Assembly (NCBI RefSeq): GCF_041146395.1 | Contig: NC_090989.1 | Span: 125,859,501-125,923,500, forward strand | Source: Eulemur rufifrons | Taxonomy: Eukaryota > Chordata > Mammalia > Primates > Lemuridae | DNA length: 64,000 bases | Reading direction: 5' to 3' | Part shown: positions 25,601-34,349 of the stretch, piece after piece | Layout of the letters: each line of letters opens with the position of its first letter | How positions within the stretch are numbered: position 1 is the stretch's first letter | Program-made: the position numbers and the translations under genes | The notes under the pieces: generated by a model | Seen by the model: only the letters and a program-made list of their open reading frames with translations | Databases searched by the model: none | Told to the model about the DNA's origin: nothing

Positions 25601-28600
25601 ACAAGGTGTCCACGTGCCCCTTGCTCAGAGTTGAAATGAGCATGGCCATCCCAGCTCCTAGTGCCATGAGCAACCTCCCCCCACCCATCCCCAGTGGTCT
25701 TCACGTGACCTGGCCAGGTCGTGGTCAATAGCTCCCTGCTTGGTTTCATGCCTCATTGGCATTTCAGTGAAGGAACTTATTTTTAGAGGCTGTAGAAAAT
25801 CTCAAAGTGGCATTGCCTGAATGCACATCCTGATTGTAGTGCCTGCTCTACTCTGCCCAGTGGGAGTTGCAAACAGCCTATATGAGGGCAGATTTTTCTT
25901 GGAACCATTTCCAGGTGGCTATTTTTCTCCTGAGGATTTGTCTTATTAAGCTATTAGAGTGGACAATGAAGGCACGTGAGTGTCTGGGTGGCGGCAGGCT
26001 ACTCTGTTGGGACATGGAATAAAGTGCCATAAACGTCTTCCTTTATTTTATCTGCTTTGGCTCAAACTCCTGGCAGGGCAAAGGGTTCTAGACAGCTGTT
26101 GTGTGCTTGGCTCCAGTTGCTATGGAAAGGTTGTTTATTTCACAAGTAGAAAATCTATACCCAAATTAGATACATTGCTATGTAATTGAAGGTAATGCCC
26201 TTTTACTCACTTACATATTATACTGTGCAGTACTTTGAGCCTTGTGTTCATGCTACCCTGGCAGTTTTTATTGATCAACAAAAGACAAAGGTGACTTTTG
26301 ATTCTTTCCAGATGCTACCAAATTAGAAAATAGACCTACCGGAGATTATTTTGTCATTAAGGAGAAGACAGGCTTCTTGAGTATTATCTTTCCCTGGAGC
26401 ACATATTCTTGCCAACTTAAGGGTTGAAAATACTCTAGTTTCTAAAAGCAGTAATCTAAAGGCTTTCTTTGTTGTCATTACTAAGCATGCCAGAGATGGC
26501 CACTGGAGAAAATGATTTCTTTTTCATTTCTCAGTATCTTTCACTCCCAGATTCTTATAAAGAGAGAAGTGTACAGGCAAGCAAGAGAGAGGGAGGGAGG
26601 GAGTTCATAGGAAGATGAAATCCATTGTTATCATTAGGCAGAGCCTCTTGTGTCTTAGATTCTATTTTCGAGACTTGAAAGGAAGGAGCATTTTAAAGCA
26701 CTTTGGTAGCCAGTGTAGCAATTCCTAGATTTTAGTTATTCCTAACCAAATGCTCCCTTGCTGCTAATTTCTTTTGTCAAAAATGAAAACCCACTTACCA
26801 TAATTCACGTAAAAATCTCCTACATATTTAAAATAGTTAAGTTCATACATTTTTTTCCACTCAGAGAAAGAGTTTCCATTCATTTAACAGTTCTTTACCA
26901 AAAAAGATATGTTTTGTGAATTCAAATAATTTTCATTTTTTTCTGAGATTTTCTCTAAGTTTAACTCATCTTTAAGTTGTAGAGCCTGAATTAAATTCAT
27001 GTCTGAAACTACTGCTCACCTACCATATGAGATGCCAAGGTATAAATGCTAAAAATTTGGTCCTCAAAAAGCATGTGATATGTTATTACTTAGGAAGGAG
27101 TTAATTTAGTTGATTTATGCCAGGAACGTGTAAGGAGAAATCTATGCTCTTAAAATTTCTTTTTCTTGGGTTCTTTTTTTTTTTTTTTAAATCAAAGTAA
27201 TGATAAGCATTAAAAGTGCAATTTACATGAAAAGCCTCATGTTTAAACTATTTTTCATTGTCTTTACTTACAAGGGGTTATAAAGGTGGGACCCACTCTG
27301 AATCTTCTTTGTAATGGTAGAATAAGGTACATATTGTTCTGGAGTGCCACTCACGTTGAATTTATGGTTTGTCCAGATGAATTTATAAGCGGTATGTGGT
27401 TTTGCTGTTGGAGGATCGTCAGTCATACAGTGAAGCCAGCGATGCCATTGGAGAGGCACCATGCTTCCATCCACATCCCAGAATGTGTGTTTGCCATTCA
27501 CTTCAGTGGTATATATAACCCATCAGTGACGGCCAAAAAATTGCTTGCTGTTTTCATAGTATTTGTTTCCATGTTTGTCTTCCCCGCTAATATACCAACC
27601 CTCACATCATTTGCCCTGAAGAAGATTTGTGGATAGCCGAGGAGGCCGCTGTGGCCTCAGACCTGCTGTAGCCCACGCTTCAGGACCTGCAGTAACTCCA
27701 TCTTGTCCCACAGGCCCTGGATTCTGTTTTTTAGTGACAGGGAAGAAGGAAGCATGCACTCCCAGCACTTCCTCTTCTATGACAACCACAGTGACTAAAA
27801 TACCCTCTTATATTGAGCCTGATACCAGCAGGGAGTTTTCTCCCACTGTGAGTCATTTGATGTCCACAACAACGCTGTGAGGTGGGTGGGCAGGATGCTG
27901 TTACCCATTTTCCAGGTGTGGCAAAGAGGCCTGGAGAAGGTAGGGACTTGCTGGATTTCATAGGGGCTGTGATTAAAATTCAGTCTTCTGACTCGTAGGT
28001 CAGTGTGTTTTTATCCAAATGAGGGGTGACCAACCCCATTAATGCCAATGCTCCCTTTCTAGAACTATCCTGAAATGAATTTCACAGTTAATGTTATGAA
28101 CACATGAAATTAAAAAAAAAAAAAAAACTACTACATAATTCTCTAACAGTAATGCAAAGGAAAAGTACAGGAAAGTGATCTATAATCAAAGCATATGTAT
28201 TTCAATATATAAATGATTGGGCATATCTAAACTAGACTATAGAATGAATGGTCAGATGGTTGTTCCTAATCATAGAATCACCGTGAATACATTGTCTACA
28301 AATGCAGATGATACATCTGCGTGTGTGTTGTGTGGGTAACAGGAGGACCACACGGGACACCATCTTTGATGCGGGTTTCTAGAACAATGAACATGCTTGG
28401 TAAAGTTCTGAGCACAACAAAGTACAGTCTACATGGTAGTTACATCCTGGAAAATTAGGACCAAATTAGATCTGTGCAAAAAATACTTTGAGTTTACTTG
28501 TAAAATCAGTTAGGGTCTGGTCTCAGATCATCACCAACCAGTTTTCACCTACGTGAATGTCTTGTGGGCTGTTCAGAAGTTGTGCAGGACAGTCCTGTGC

Positions 28601-31469
28601 AGCACAGATAATGGTGTGCTCGTAAGCCAGCTATCTGAATTTTTTAAAAAGCCCTGACTTGTATCATTTGCTGATTTCTGTGCTGTAAATACTCCCACAA
28701 TGGCTGATTTCAAACTGCCAGTAGAAACAGGCTCACAGAATTCCTGCGCATTTAACCATTAGCTTAGTAGGAGCCAGCTCCAGGACACCACTAATTTCAG
28801 CATCTCTAGCATCTCTGGCCCTGCCCTCTAAATGCCATTTGGGTTCCCCAAATCACTGACCAAACAGTGGGTACTTTAGCTAGGTAGGTCTTTGTGATAC
28901 TCACCCCCTACTGTGAAGCCTCTGGCTGCCTATTCTTGCTGCTCCAGGGAGAAGGGAACAGCAGTGATTGGTATGGCAGTGCTGAGCTGAGCCCATAGAG
29001 CTGGTCTGGCTGTGCCCCACGGGGGATCAGGAGGGAGTCCCCTGCACTCAGACTTCTCAGACCTGATGAGCCCAGGGCAGCCAGTGTAGTGACACTCACA
29101 CCATCCTGCCTCTCAGCTTTGATCAGACACAGGAACACCACTCAGATAAGGGAGATCCATGCTTCAGAGTTGTCGCCTGCCTGTGAGTCCATTGCCTCTT
29201 TCCTCAATGCAGTTCATCACTTAAGAAGTTAACAAATGGCAGAATAACTGAAGCGTGTCTCTTTTTCTTAATGTTGGAGTGACTGTGCAGTATGGATTAT
29301 GAAAGCAGAGTAACAAATGCCTATATAATGGACAAGTGGAATCACTTCACAGGGCCCCAGGAAAAATAGAAGCAAGCTGTAAAAATAGTCCTAAATACTG
29401 ATAAAAGTGCATGCAGTGGACCCAGTTAGTTTTATTAAAGTAGAACTTTTGGCTTAAAACCTGTGCTATAAAGGACTAAAGGATCTTTTCTTTTCTGCCT
29501 TAGTGTACACTTGACTCTGAAGTGGCTGTGAGAGTGGGTGGAGAATTCTTTTTTGACCCTCAGCCTGCAGATCCCTCTAGAAACCTCGTGTTGATTGCAG
29601 GAGGAGTTGGAATTAACCCCCTGCTTTCCATCCTGCGGCACTCAGCAGATCTCCACAGACAGTGGGCAAACAAAGGAAGTGGATATAAGATAGGAACAAT
29701 AAAACTATTCTACAGTGCAAAAAATACCAGTGAACTCCTGTTTAAGGTAAGGGGGGAAGTGTATGTTTCGTAGCTTGCTGTAAGCAAATTTGAATAGTGG
29801 TATTAATTGTTCATGAAAATTTCTTCTTTAGGTTCTATTTTGTCTGCAAAGGTTCAAACAAAAGGCTTGGCAAGGTTTAATCATGTTCAAATGAGAATTA
29901 GCCAACACATCTTACCCAGGACAATTAAAACTGCTAGTAGTGAGGAGGCTTCCAGTTCAGTGACAGGAAAGGGTAGGTTTTGGTGGGATGGAATCTGGAG
30001 GTTGGACAAACAGAGATGTCACCATGGCCTGGAGTTTCTGGAGAGAGTCTAAGAGCCTACAAGTGGCTTGTGTGTCACAGGAGTAGGTAAGACTTAAGAC
30101 AGTTCGGACCCAGCTGGGTAAATGAAACCCCAGCAGTTGCATCTGTTGAAACTAAGTACATTTGATGGGGAGGGCTTTCACTGGGGATTGCTCTTGCAGC
30201 TGCAGGAATGAACAAAAGAACAGAAACAGTTAAAAGACACAACTGTGGTCAGTGAAACTGCTGCTTAATTGCCAATGCTTGAGAAAAAGGAAAAAGAAAA
30301 AACTCCCGGAGAGTTGGTAATATGCTTGTTAGCATATTCAGATTTCAATTAAAGCCAAATAGCCCCTCTGTACTTTGAATGCTCTGGCCTGCTAGGCTGC
30401 AAACAATATCTCTCTAAGTAGAGAGCAAGAGCGGCAGACGTGTGCAGAATGGGAGTCGAGGTTCAGCATCAATGGTTGTGCACATCTGTTTTTATTTTTT
30501 AAAATTGTAGTGTGACCAAATATGCTTGACATTCCAGAAAAATATCCTCGATTTAGTAAATGAATTTCCTGAGAAGATTGCATGCAGTTTGCATGTTACA
30601 AAACAGACTGCACCAATCAGTGCAGAACTGAAGCCATATATCACGGGTGAGTCCCCTAAAGATATTTTGACTATCTCCATGCAGTTATTTAATGGACATG
30701 CCAGTTGGTTGAGTATAGATGCCTTATTGTTGAGAGTTGCTGGTTGGGAATGTTACTACCTGGAGAACTGAGATGATTCATCATGGAAAAATAAGGAGAT
30801 ATTTAGTTGGATTTACTTATTATATACAGGTTTCTACTGCCCATATTAAAAATTTATTTTCCACAGTTTTTAGGGTACCTTTGTGTTATCACTGTAGTGT
30901 ACATATGAAGAATTTATATTCCATCCTTGACTGAATTGATTCCATTTGCCATTAACGGTCATGTAAATTACTCATGATTTCCCCTGTTTGGAAGGATTTT
31001 TTACAGAAGTTTATTTACTTTGGTAAAGGCAGTTTTGCATCTCCACCAAAGACCAGTAAGCTAGCTGGCCCTTTCTGAAGAGTGCATTGTGATTAGCTTC
31101 CCGCTTTGCTTGCCATGGGTTAGGCGGCCTGGAGATGCGCTCTGCTTGGGTCTGGCCCTGGATGCCAACAGAAGCCATTGTGTGAATGGCTCAAGACTAG
31201 ACTCACTGAACTTGAGTTACTGCAAATAAACACTGTGGCCGAGTTGTGTTTAGTGCTTCCTCATTTAAGAATATAAACATGTCTGGCTTAATTTGGTGTT
31301 TATCTTTTTGATAGAAGGAAGAATAACAGAGAAGGAGATAAGAGATCATATTTCAAAAGAGACTTTGTTCTACATCTGTGGCCCACCTCCAATGACGGAC
31401 TGTTTCTCCAAGCAACTGGAAAATAGCCGTGTTCCCAAAGAACATATTTGCTTTGAGAAGTGGTGGTAG
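1486..31469 (+). CDS. OXNAD1: OXNAD1, oxidoreductase NAD-binding domain-containing protein 1 (7 coding exons, complete CDS)
   Basis: Joining 1486-1604, 1890-1953, 13993-14099, 22074-22215, 29504-29746, 30538-30646 and 31315-31469 gives 939 nt, or 312 residues plus TAG, with GT-AG at each intron and no frame break. The length matches human OXNAD1 as I remember it. Residues 1-40 are rich in Leu, Arg, Ser and Thr and lack acidic residues, which suits a mitochondrial presequence. The FAD-binding FR-type domain lies at about 50-150, with GGFSICSSP at 109-117. The NAD-binding domain follows, with AGGVGINP at 176-183 and CGPPPM at 283-288, and the chain ends in CFEKWW. Family members of the ferredoxin-NADP reductase fold move electrons between NAD(P)H and FAD. 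The physiological substrate of OXNAD1 is not known to me. Both the fold assignment and the gene name are secure; mitochondrial location is inference. The promoter and noncoding exons lie outside the window. Confidence 0.97.
1890..1953 (+). CDS. OXNAD1: OXNAD1 second coding exon
   Basis: This is a 64-nt exon between ttctgttaaag and gag|gtttgt. Its first base completes Ser40, and it then encodes [21 protein letters not shown] (40-61 in all), ending in phase 0. It lies only 285 bases after the first coding exon and 12 kb before the next. The open frame runs on into the intron to 2112, but the splice donor and the match to OXNAD1 at the next exon show that the extension is not coding. Confidence 0.94.
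3146..3340. mobile_element. non-autonomous hAT DNA transposon with perfect 8-bp target duplication
   Basis: It starts caggggttgaaaagctt and ends tggcctatccctg, so the ends form a short inverted repeat beginning CAGGG. AATTAGAG stands at 3138-3145 and again at 3341-3348, a perfect 8-bp duplication as made by hAT transposases. The inside contains 'aataaaactttatttacc' and 'gtgggccatgctgtct', text shared with a common mammalian Charlie-type element. It carries no transposase. Confidence 0.85.
4466..4570 (-). repeat. L2 3' end, antisense
   Basis: The text 'tttattcatttcaagatatg..actgggctgggtcctgggat..caagcccctgccctcag' is the reverse of the L2 3' end. Confidence 0.6.
5720..5825 (+). repeat. L2 3' end
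   Basis: It carries 'gtatctagcacagtgctggc' followed by 'ataggcactcaatacatg', the L2 3' terminal pattern. Confidence 0.65.
5850..5965 (+). repeat. MIR fragment
   Basis: Text resembling the MIR core and 3' part: 'tggttacctgtacctccttg' then 'gtaaagtaggaatggtgata'. Confidence 0.5.
6155..7690 (-). repeat. long L2 copy in antisense orientation
   Basis: The block begins with the reversed L2 3' end ('tgctgagtacctgctgtgtg..ctaggcactggggataca'). It continues through the purine-rich antisense of the L2 body ('gtgatggtggcttccagtag', 'aataggcagttggatatatg', 'gggagaaaaagtgtttcaaa'). At about 1.5 kb it is the longest L2 stretch in the window. Chance frames on the - strand over 6373-7295 are decayed L2 sequence, not a gene. 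Confidence 0.7.
7695..7850 (+). repeat. MIR
   Basis: The pattern 'gcctggattcaaatctctgc', 'tttctcatatgtaaaatggg', 'agggttgttgtgaagattga' is a classic MIR. Confidence 0.75.
8200..8310 (+). repeat. MIR fragment
   Basis: 'gtctctgggtcttggtgtcc' then 'acgtgtaaaatgacatgc' fits a diverged MIR core. Confidence 0.4.
9062..9299. mobile_element. Tigger/pogo-like MITE with TA duplication
   Basis: It opens caggttgaatgtctctaatc and closes gataagggatacttaacctg, an inverted repeat of about 20 bases with few mismatches. TA stands on both sides (atta|cagg and cctg|taat), as expected of pogo/mariner relatives. An additional internal copy of the end, 'ttggattagagatacttaac', lies at about 9183-9202, so the element is a rearranged or end-duplicated copy. 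It is 238 bases long with no coding capacity. Confidence 0.8.
10005..11660 (-). repeat. L2-derived block, antisense, interrupted
   Basis: It starts with a reversed L2 3' end ('ccttactgagctttagtgta'). Purine-rich antisense L2 text follows ('gtttgagcagggcataaggg'-like and 'agcttccactgaggaagtgg'). A MIR (about 10965-11060) interrupts it. Boundaries are approximate and some parts may be unique sequence. Confidence 0.5.
10965..11060 (+). repeat. MIR fragment
   Basis: 'gacctggatttgaatcctga' and 'ggggaccttaagcaagttct' match the MIR core. Confidence 0.6.
11982..12310. mobile_element. Tigger-like MITE of about 330 bases
   Basis: The left end cagttatgtgttgcttaatg and the reverse of the right end tagtcatgtgtcacataac form a terminal inverted repeat. 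TA can be read on both sides, with one extra base on the left. The inside has the repeated 'atggtatagcct' text (twice) of a common primate/mammal Tigger-type element. The open frame 11987-12184 is accidental. Confidence 0.75.
12315..12560 (-). repeat. MIR, antisense
   Basis: The series 'tatctcatttaatcctccca', 'ataggtgttctcattttata' and 'ttgccagagtcacatggctg' is a near-complete antisense MIR. Confidence 0.8.
12590..13270 (-). repeat. L2 body fragment, antisense
   Basis: Purine-rich text such as 'gagaggtcaggatggaaaca' and 'gagattttgcaggagagatg' resembles the antisense L2 body. Boundaries are uncertain. Confidence 0.4.
13640..13735 (+). repeat. L2 3' end
   Basis: 'gtgcctagcccagtgcatgg' then 'tcaaataaatgcttgttaag' is the L2 3' terminal pattern. 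Confidence 0.7.
13993..14099 (+). CDS. OXNAD1: OXNAD1 third coding exon (start of FAD-binding domain)
   Basis: This 107-nt exon lies between tggttttag and cagtg|gtaagt. It encodes [20 protein letters not shown] and onward through [10 protein letters not shown], and two bases of Trp97. This is the first beta-strand region of the FR-type FAD-binding domain, and the FKAGQW segment is typical of the ferredoxin reductase barrel. The phase leaving the exon is 2 and is matched by the acceptor at 22073. Confidence 0.96.
14986..15015 (+). repeat. 15-bp perfect tandem duplication
   Basis: tgtgataatagcaag occurs twice in direct succession, at 14986-15000 and 15001-15015, with no spacer and no mismatch. 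Confidence 0.95.
17390..17690 (+). repeat. L2 3' region
   Basis: 'catctcctctgtgaagtctt', 'gagtttattgagggcaggaa' and 'cagtgcctatacatggtaga' follow the L2 3' region in order. Confidence 0.75.
18185..18199 (+). promoter_or_regulatory. candidate CTCF-binding motif
   Basis: gcagcagagggcgat resembles the CTCF core (CCAGCAGGGGGCGCT) with mismatches at three positions. It lies in otherwise unique sequence just left of the antisense L1. Sequence similarity is the only evidence. Confidence 0.25.
18900..22020 (-). mobile_element. large 5'-truncated L1, antisense, split by an Alu
   Basis: It begins with the reversed L1 3' UTR ('gagatataattcacatataa'), and after the Alu (19444-19786) continues through reversed ORF2. 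On the - strand, 21445-21188 reads [14 protein letters not shown] and [12 protein letters not shown], and 20721-20536 reads [11 protein letters not shown], both from the L1 reverse transcriptase region. Frameshifts and stops make it inactive. It ends inside ORF2, close to the OXNAD1 acceptor at 22073. I call it an old L1M-type copy from its divergence. Confidence 0.9.
19444..19786 (-). mobile_element. Alu of strepsirrhine type, antisense, in the L1
   Basis: A T run (19444-19468), then the reversed dimeric Alu ending gcgcccggcc. It carries lemur-type text: 'catggcgtcagcctagctca', and a linker with 'ttagctgtccatataatttc'. The target duplication cacaaacctg stands at 19434-19443 and 19787-19796, cutting the L1 text cleanly. 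Confidence 0.95.
22074..22215 (+). CDS. OXNAD1: OXNAD1 fourth coding exon (FAD-binding motif)
   Basis: This 142-nt exon lies between ctttccttttag and aataag|gtgagt. It encodes the end of Trp97 through Lys144, including [20 protein letters not shown]; the FSICSSP stretch is at the position of the RxYS flavin-binding motif of the family. It ends in phase 0. The exon sits between two large L1 fragments, an antisense one ending about 50 bases upstream and a sense one starting about 1.3 kb downstream, so its splice signals are the only non-repeat sequence on its left. Confidence 0.97.
23805..23981 (+). mobile_element. Alu left-half fragment, strepsirrhine type
   Basis: It starts ggccaggtgcgatggctcat, has 'cctgagcaagagtgagaccc', and stops after the left monomer with an A-rich tail. 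ataaagc before and after it is a plausible short target duplication within the L1 text. Confidence 0.9.
24181..24203 (+). repeat. poly-A run of 23
   Basis: Uninterrupted A run inside the L1 3' part. It probably grew from an A-rich stretch; it is a likely polymorphic site. Confidence 0.95.
27174..27715 (-). pseudogene. NDUFA12P: processed pseudogene of NDUFA12 (complex I subunit B17.2)
   Basis: On the - strand, ATG at 27701-27699 opens [13 protein letters not shown], and the body reads [20 protein letters not shown] and [20 protein letters not shown]. These are clear matches to the 145-residue NDUFA12 accessory subunit of mitochondrial complex I. It has no introns and ends in a poly-A of 15 (T run 27174-27188 on +) after a 3' UTR-like segment, the marks of LINE-mediated retroposition. 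It is dead: a stop at codon 15 (27659-27657), a one-base deletion near codon 40, a CGA-to-TGA type stop at codon 60 (27525-27523), and a frameshift after KKIQ that removes the normal end. Imperfect flanking copies agaacccaag and agaatccagg may be a decayed target duplication. It lies antisense in OXNAD1 intron 4. Confidence 0.92.
27815..28010 (-). repeat. MIR, antisense
   Basis: 'catttgatgtccacaacaac', 'ctgttacccattttccaggt' and 'attcagtcttctgactcgta' follow the antisense MIR. Confidence 0.75.
29504..29746 (+). CDS. OXNAD1: OXNAD1 fifth coding exon (NAD-binding glycine motif)
   Basis: This 243-nt exon lies between tctgccttag and tttaag|gtaagg, phase 0 at both ends. It encodes residues 145-225, from [19 protein letters not shown] through the dinucleotide-binding turn [20 protein letters not shown] to the second strand [19 protein letters not shown]. 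The GGxGxxP pattern is the conserved pyrophosphate-binding loop of the NAD domain. The frame stays open 27 nt past the donor, which has no significance. Confidence 0.97.
29747..30537 (+). other. OXNAD1 intron of 791 bases
   Basis: Short intron with no recognisable repeat. Its 3' end carries two acceptors 27 bases apart, at 30510 and 30537. Confidence 0.85.
30511..30537 (+). promoter_or_regulatory. OXNAD1: in-frame alternative 3' splice-site extension of OXNAD1 coding exon 6
   Basis: The acceptor aaaattgtag ends at 30510 after a T-rich tract; the usual one ends at 30537. The 27 nt between them read CDQICLTFQ in frame, without a stop. Use of the upstream site would put nine residues between the second and third strands of the NAD domain. 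No transcript evidence is available here. Confidence 0.35.
30538..30646 (+). CDS. OXNAD1: OXNAD1 sixth coding exon
   Basis: This 109-nt exon is taken to start after tgacattccag and to end at atcacgg|gtgagt. It encodes residues 226-261, starting [20 protein letters not shown], and one base of codon 262. The chosen start reproduces the LLFK|KNILDL junction I know from the human protein. A second acceptor, aaattgtag, lies 27 nt upstream with a richer pyrimidine tract; using it would insert nine residues without a stop (see findings). Confidence 0.93.
30647..31314 (+). other. OXNAD1 intron of 668 bases
   Basis: Short unique intron between coding exons 6 and 7. Donor gtgagt and acceptor tttttgatag are standard. 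Nothing else is seen. Confidence 0.85.
31315..31469 (+). CDS. OXNAD1: OXNAD1 last coding exon (CGPPPM motif and stop)
   Basis: The exon follows tttttgatag and completes Glu262. It encodes [20 protein letters not shown], then CGPPPM, and ends in [12 protein letters not shown] with TAG at 31467-31469. CGPPPM is the usual C-terminal NAD-domain signature (CGxxxM) that closes over the nicotinamide. The terminal aromatic pair is in the place where related reductases stack a residue on the flavin. Confidence 0.97.
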
Positions 31470-32126
31470 AAGCAGGCAAAGGCAGAAAAGAGAAGGAGGT
31501 GGTGAGATCTGCTCAGGATAGTAAGAGAGAGATGTCATGGTGGCAAGATGAATTGATCTCTACTTAGTTGTCTTCTTTTTTAAGGCTGTGAACTAAGCGA
31601 CCAGCTGGAGAATCAAAGAAAAGCCAGCCAATAGACTTAAATGGTAAACTTTTTTCAAGAACCTCATTGATCAAACTATATTTTACTATATTGATTTTCT
31701 TTATTAATAACTATTTAATTATCATGTCCTATGAATTGGTTAATACAGATTTTTTTGCCCTTAGGCAATAGAACGATATATACTTAACATTAAATCATAG
31801 GAAAATGTGGTTTTGTGTGTGAAGTGTGGGCTAGCTTTAAATTATTTGACAGCCATCTATGTGTCTTATGTTCTATAAACTTATAATTTAAATACATTCT
31901 TAATGATTTTACTTTGAAAATTCTTCATATTTAATGCCTTTGTTTACTTTACCATGGCCTGCAGCCTTATTTGGACCATCAAAGTTGAGTTTGCAAATGG
32001 AAAATTGTTAGGAAAACTGCTTTAGGGTGTTGAATATCCCACATATTTACTTTTTCGTTAATGAATATCCTAAGTATGTATCCTAATTGTTAGTTTCTTC
32101 TCAAATAAAACCCCTTTTAGAACTTG
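31470..32126 (+). other. OXNAD1: OXNAD1 3' untranslated region
   Basis: The AT-rich sequence after the stop runs to the first strong polyadenylation signal, AATAAA at 32104-32109. The exact cleavage base is inferred at 15-20 nt beyond the signal. Only one plausible signal is seen before 32.2 kb. An acceptor-like tttttttaag at about 31576-31584 could allow splicing in the UTR but has no support beyond its sequence. Confidence 0.65.
32104..32109 (+). terminator. OXNAD1: OXNAD1 polyadenylation signal AATAAA
   Basis: Canonical hexamer, 635 bases after the stop codon, followed at about 30 bases by the T/G-containing cacgctgttggaggtgg stretch that could act as the downstream element. It is the only canonical hexamer I found in the 3' flank. 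Confidence 0.65.
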
Positions 32127-33574
32127 GCTGCCTGCCTTAACACGCTGTTGGAGGTGGATTCTCATTTGGGACAAAGGCATTGGTAGCTGTTGTGTTCCAT
32201 GTCGAGTCTGTCTTCAGTGGCTGGGCTGGCTGCCTGTGGAAATGTGCTTAGGATTGGTCAGGGCGTATAGAGCCATTTCCAAATCCTGCTTCTCTGCTTT
32301 CTATCTCATTCTTTCACCAGGGTTGTTCTTGGGACCAGCAGCTACTTAACACATACTTGTTGAATGACTGAAAGAAAGCAACTAATGTTTCAACTCTTGC
32401 TAAGTCTGGTTTTGGGAGGCAGTCTCCCAAGGTAGGTAGAAAGAATGGTGGCGCCTCATCCCAAAGCTGCTCTGATGAAAGTGCTAGAAAGCAGACTGTA
32501 ATTCTTATCTTTGTTTGGATATTAAAAATCCAAAAGAAGCCCATCTGCTGACTACGGTGAGGCTATTCTTTTTGTGATAAGCAGTCTTGGGCCCTAGGCT
32601 GCCTGCTTAGAGAATGCAGGAGGGTGAAGGGAGCCTGGGAAGAAGGATAGATCAGTACTGGAGACCCAGGAGCTCCACTTGAGATTCTGTTCTTGAGCTG
32701 ATGAGAGAAGACAGGTTGCCCTTTCTTATCTCTGTTGCTGCAGGCCTGCCAGGGACTTCTGGGCTTAAACACAGGTGATTCACAGGACCCGAAGATGGCT
32801 GATACCACCACTCTAGCCTCTGCCCGGTTTGAGTTTCGTCAAGTTTTAAGCAGAGATCATTTGTCAACTATTTTGATCCCAGATTTGAATTCAGGGAGGA
32901 AGGGAGTAGCCATTGATCTGATGGGAATATCTTAGTTCATTCAAGGAAATGATCACCAGTATTTCAGAGGCAAGAGGAATGAATGTATGAAGCTCTGGGC
33001 TGCTGCAAGGAACCCTGACTTATCGATAGGCCCCAGAGTGTCCTGGCTGAGTATTTAAGAGGTGTAGGAGCACAGCACAATGAGATTCAGAGATGTGGAA
33101 TCATCAAGAGGCTTTTCTGCCAACTGCCAAAGGCAGTAGGCAGAGAAGACCCACAGGTATGGGGAAAGTGCCCAGCCCAGGCCTCTCTCTGCCGGGAATG
33201 GAGGTACAAGGTGAGCATCTTCAGTGCACATGGGATGGGAGCTAGTGAGGTGCCACCCACTGCCTCTGTTCAATCAGCACCATGGCTGTGGGCCTGCTCT
33301 TGTCAGAGAGCAAGGGCCACCTGTCCTGGAGAACCCAGCTCTACCTGCCACCCTGCTGCCAACTCACTGTCACCATCTGTGAACTACTAAGGCTGTTCCT
33401 TTCAGCTCTGTCATTCTGGTGCTAAGTGGTGAACAGTATTTTCTGGTCTGCTGACCAATAATGTCCTGCTGCCCTTGTCTTCCAGGTCCATCCATGTATC
33501 TCCCATACTCAAGTTGAGTAACTCCAGCCAAGGTGGCTTAGAATTTATGATTTGGTGGCTGAGAGTATAGGCTA

Positions 33575-33800
33575 GAGAAAGCCTTTGAGCCAGACTGCCT
33601 GAGTTCAAATCTCACATATGCCGATTACTAGGTGACCTTGAGCAAATCACTTAACTGCTTTGTGCCTCATTTATTAATAAAATTACACATTTGCAGTTAA
33701 TTGTAAAGGGGATAATACTACTACCTACCTCATAGGGCTATTACAGGGGATTAAATGTGATCATACATGTACAGTGTTTAGAGCGCTGCATGAGCATGTT
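33575..33800 (+). repeat. MIR, near complete
   Basis: 'gcctgagttcaaatctcaca', 'accttgagcaaatcacttaa' and 'ctcatagggctattacaggg' in order. Confidence 0.85.
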
Positions 33801-33859
33801 GTTTTTAATATGGTATTCCTTGTCCTGTTCAGAAAGGATTTCAAGAGGCTGGATATCTT

Positions 33860-33965
33860 AAATTTGGTCTACTAATTTGTAACCTTCATGTGGATAGGGT
33901 CCTGTCTTGTTTAGCGCTGTGCTTGCACATAAGAAGTACCTCATAAATATTTGTTATGTGGGTGA
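33860..33965 (+). repeat. L2 3' end
   Basis: 'atagggtcctgtcttgttta' then 'cataaatatttgttatgtgg'. Confidence 0.65.
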
Positions 33966-34349
33966 AAGGGCCTGCCTAGAGCTGATGAGCTGGATTAAAG
34001 GACTTCTTAAGTATCTCCTGGCCCTGTGAGTTTGAGAATTATTTATTCTTGTGACATGAGACCCTCTCACAGTCTACTCAAGATATTAGGTTAGTCTGAT
34101 ATATGCGTCTTTCTCAAATTTTAAATGTTAGTATGAGCACCACTGTCACCAAAAAATGGAGCAAACGCCTGGCCTTGCCCATAAGTTTACCATCAAGGGG
34201 GCTTTCCATGAGACAGGGTGCACTTTATCACCAACAGGTTGTCCACAGGTAGATGGGTGGATGTGGAGCCCTGAGATAAGGATGTTCCCTAGGACCCTGG
34301 TTCTGGTCACTGACCTCTACTGTAAAAAAAAAAAAAGTCCTGTGAAAAA

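Larger units (their letters stand above)
22216..29503 (+). other. OXNAD1 intron of 7.3 kb
   Basis: Intron between coding exons 4 and 5. It holds a sense-oriented L1 with an Alu fragment (23500-25370), the NDUFA12 pseudogene (27174-27715) and a MIR (27815-28010). Stretches 22216-23500, 25370-27170 and 28010-29503 show no gene, RNA or repeat that I recognise. Confidence 0.85.
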
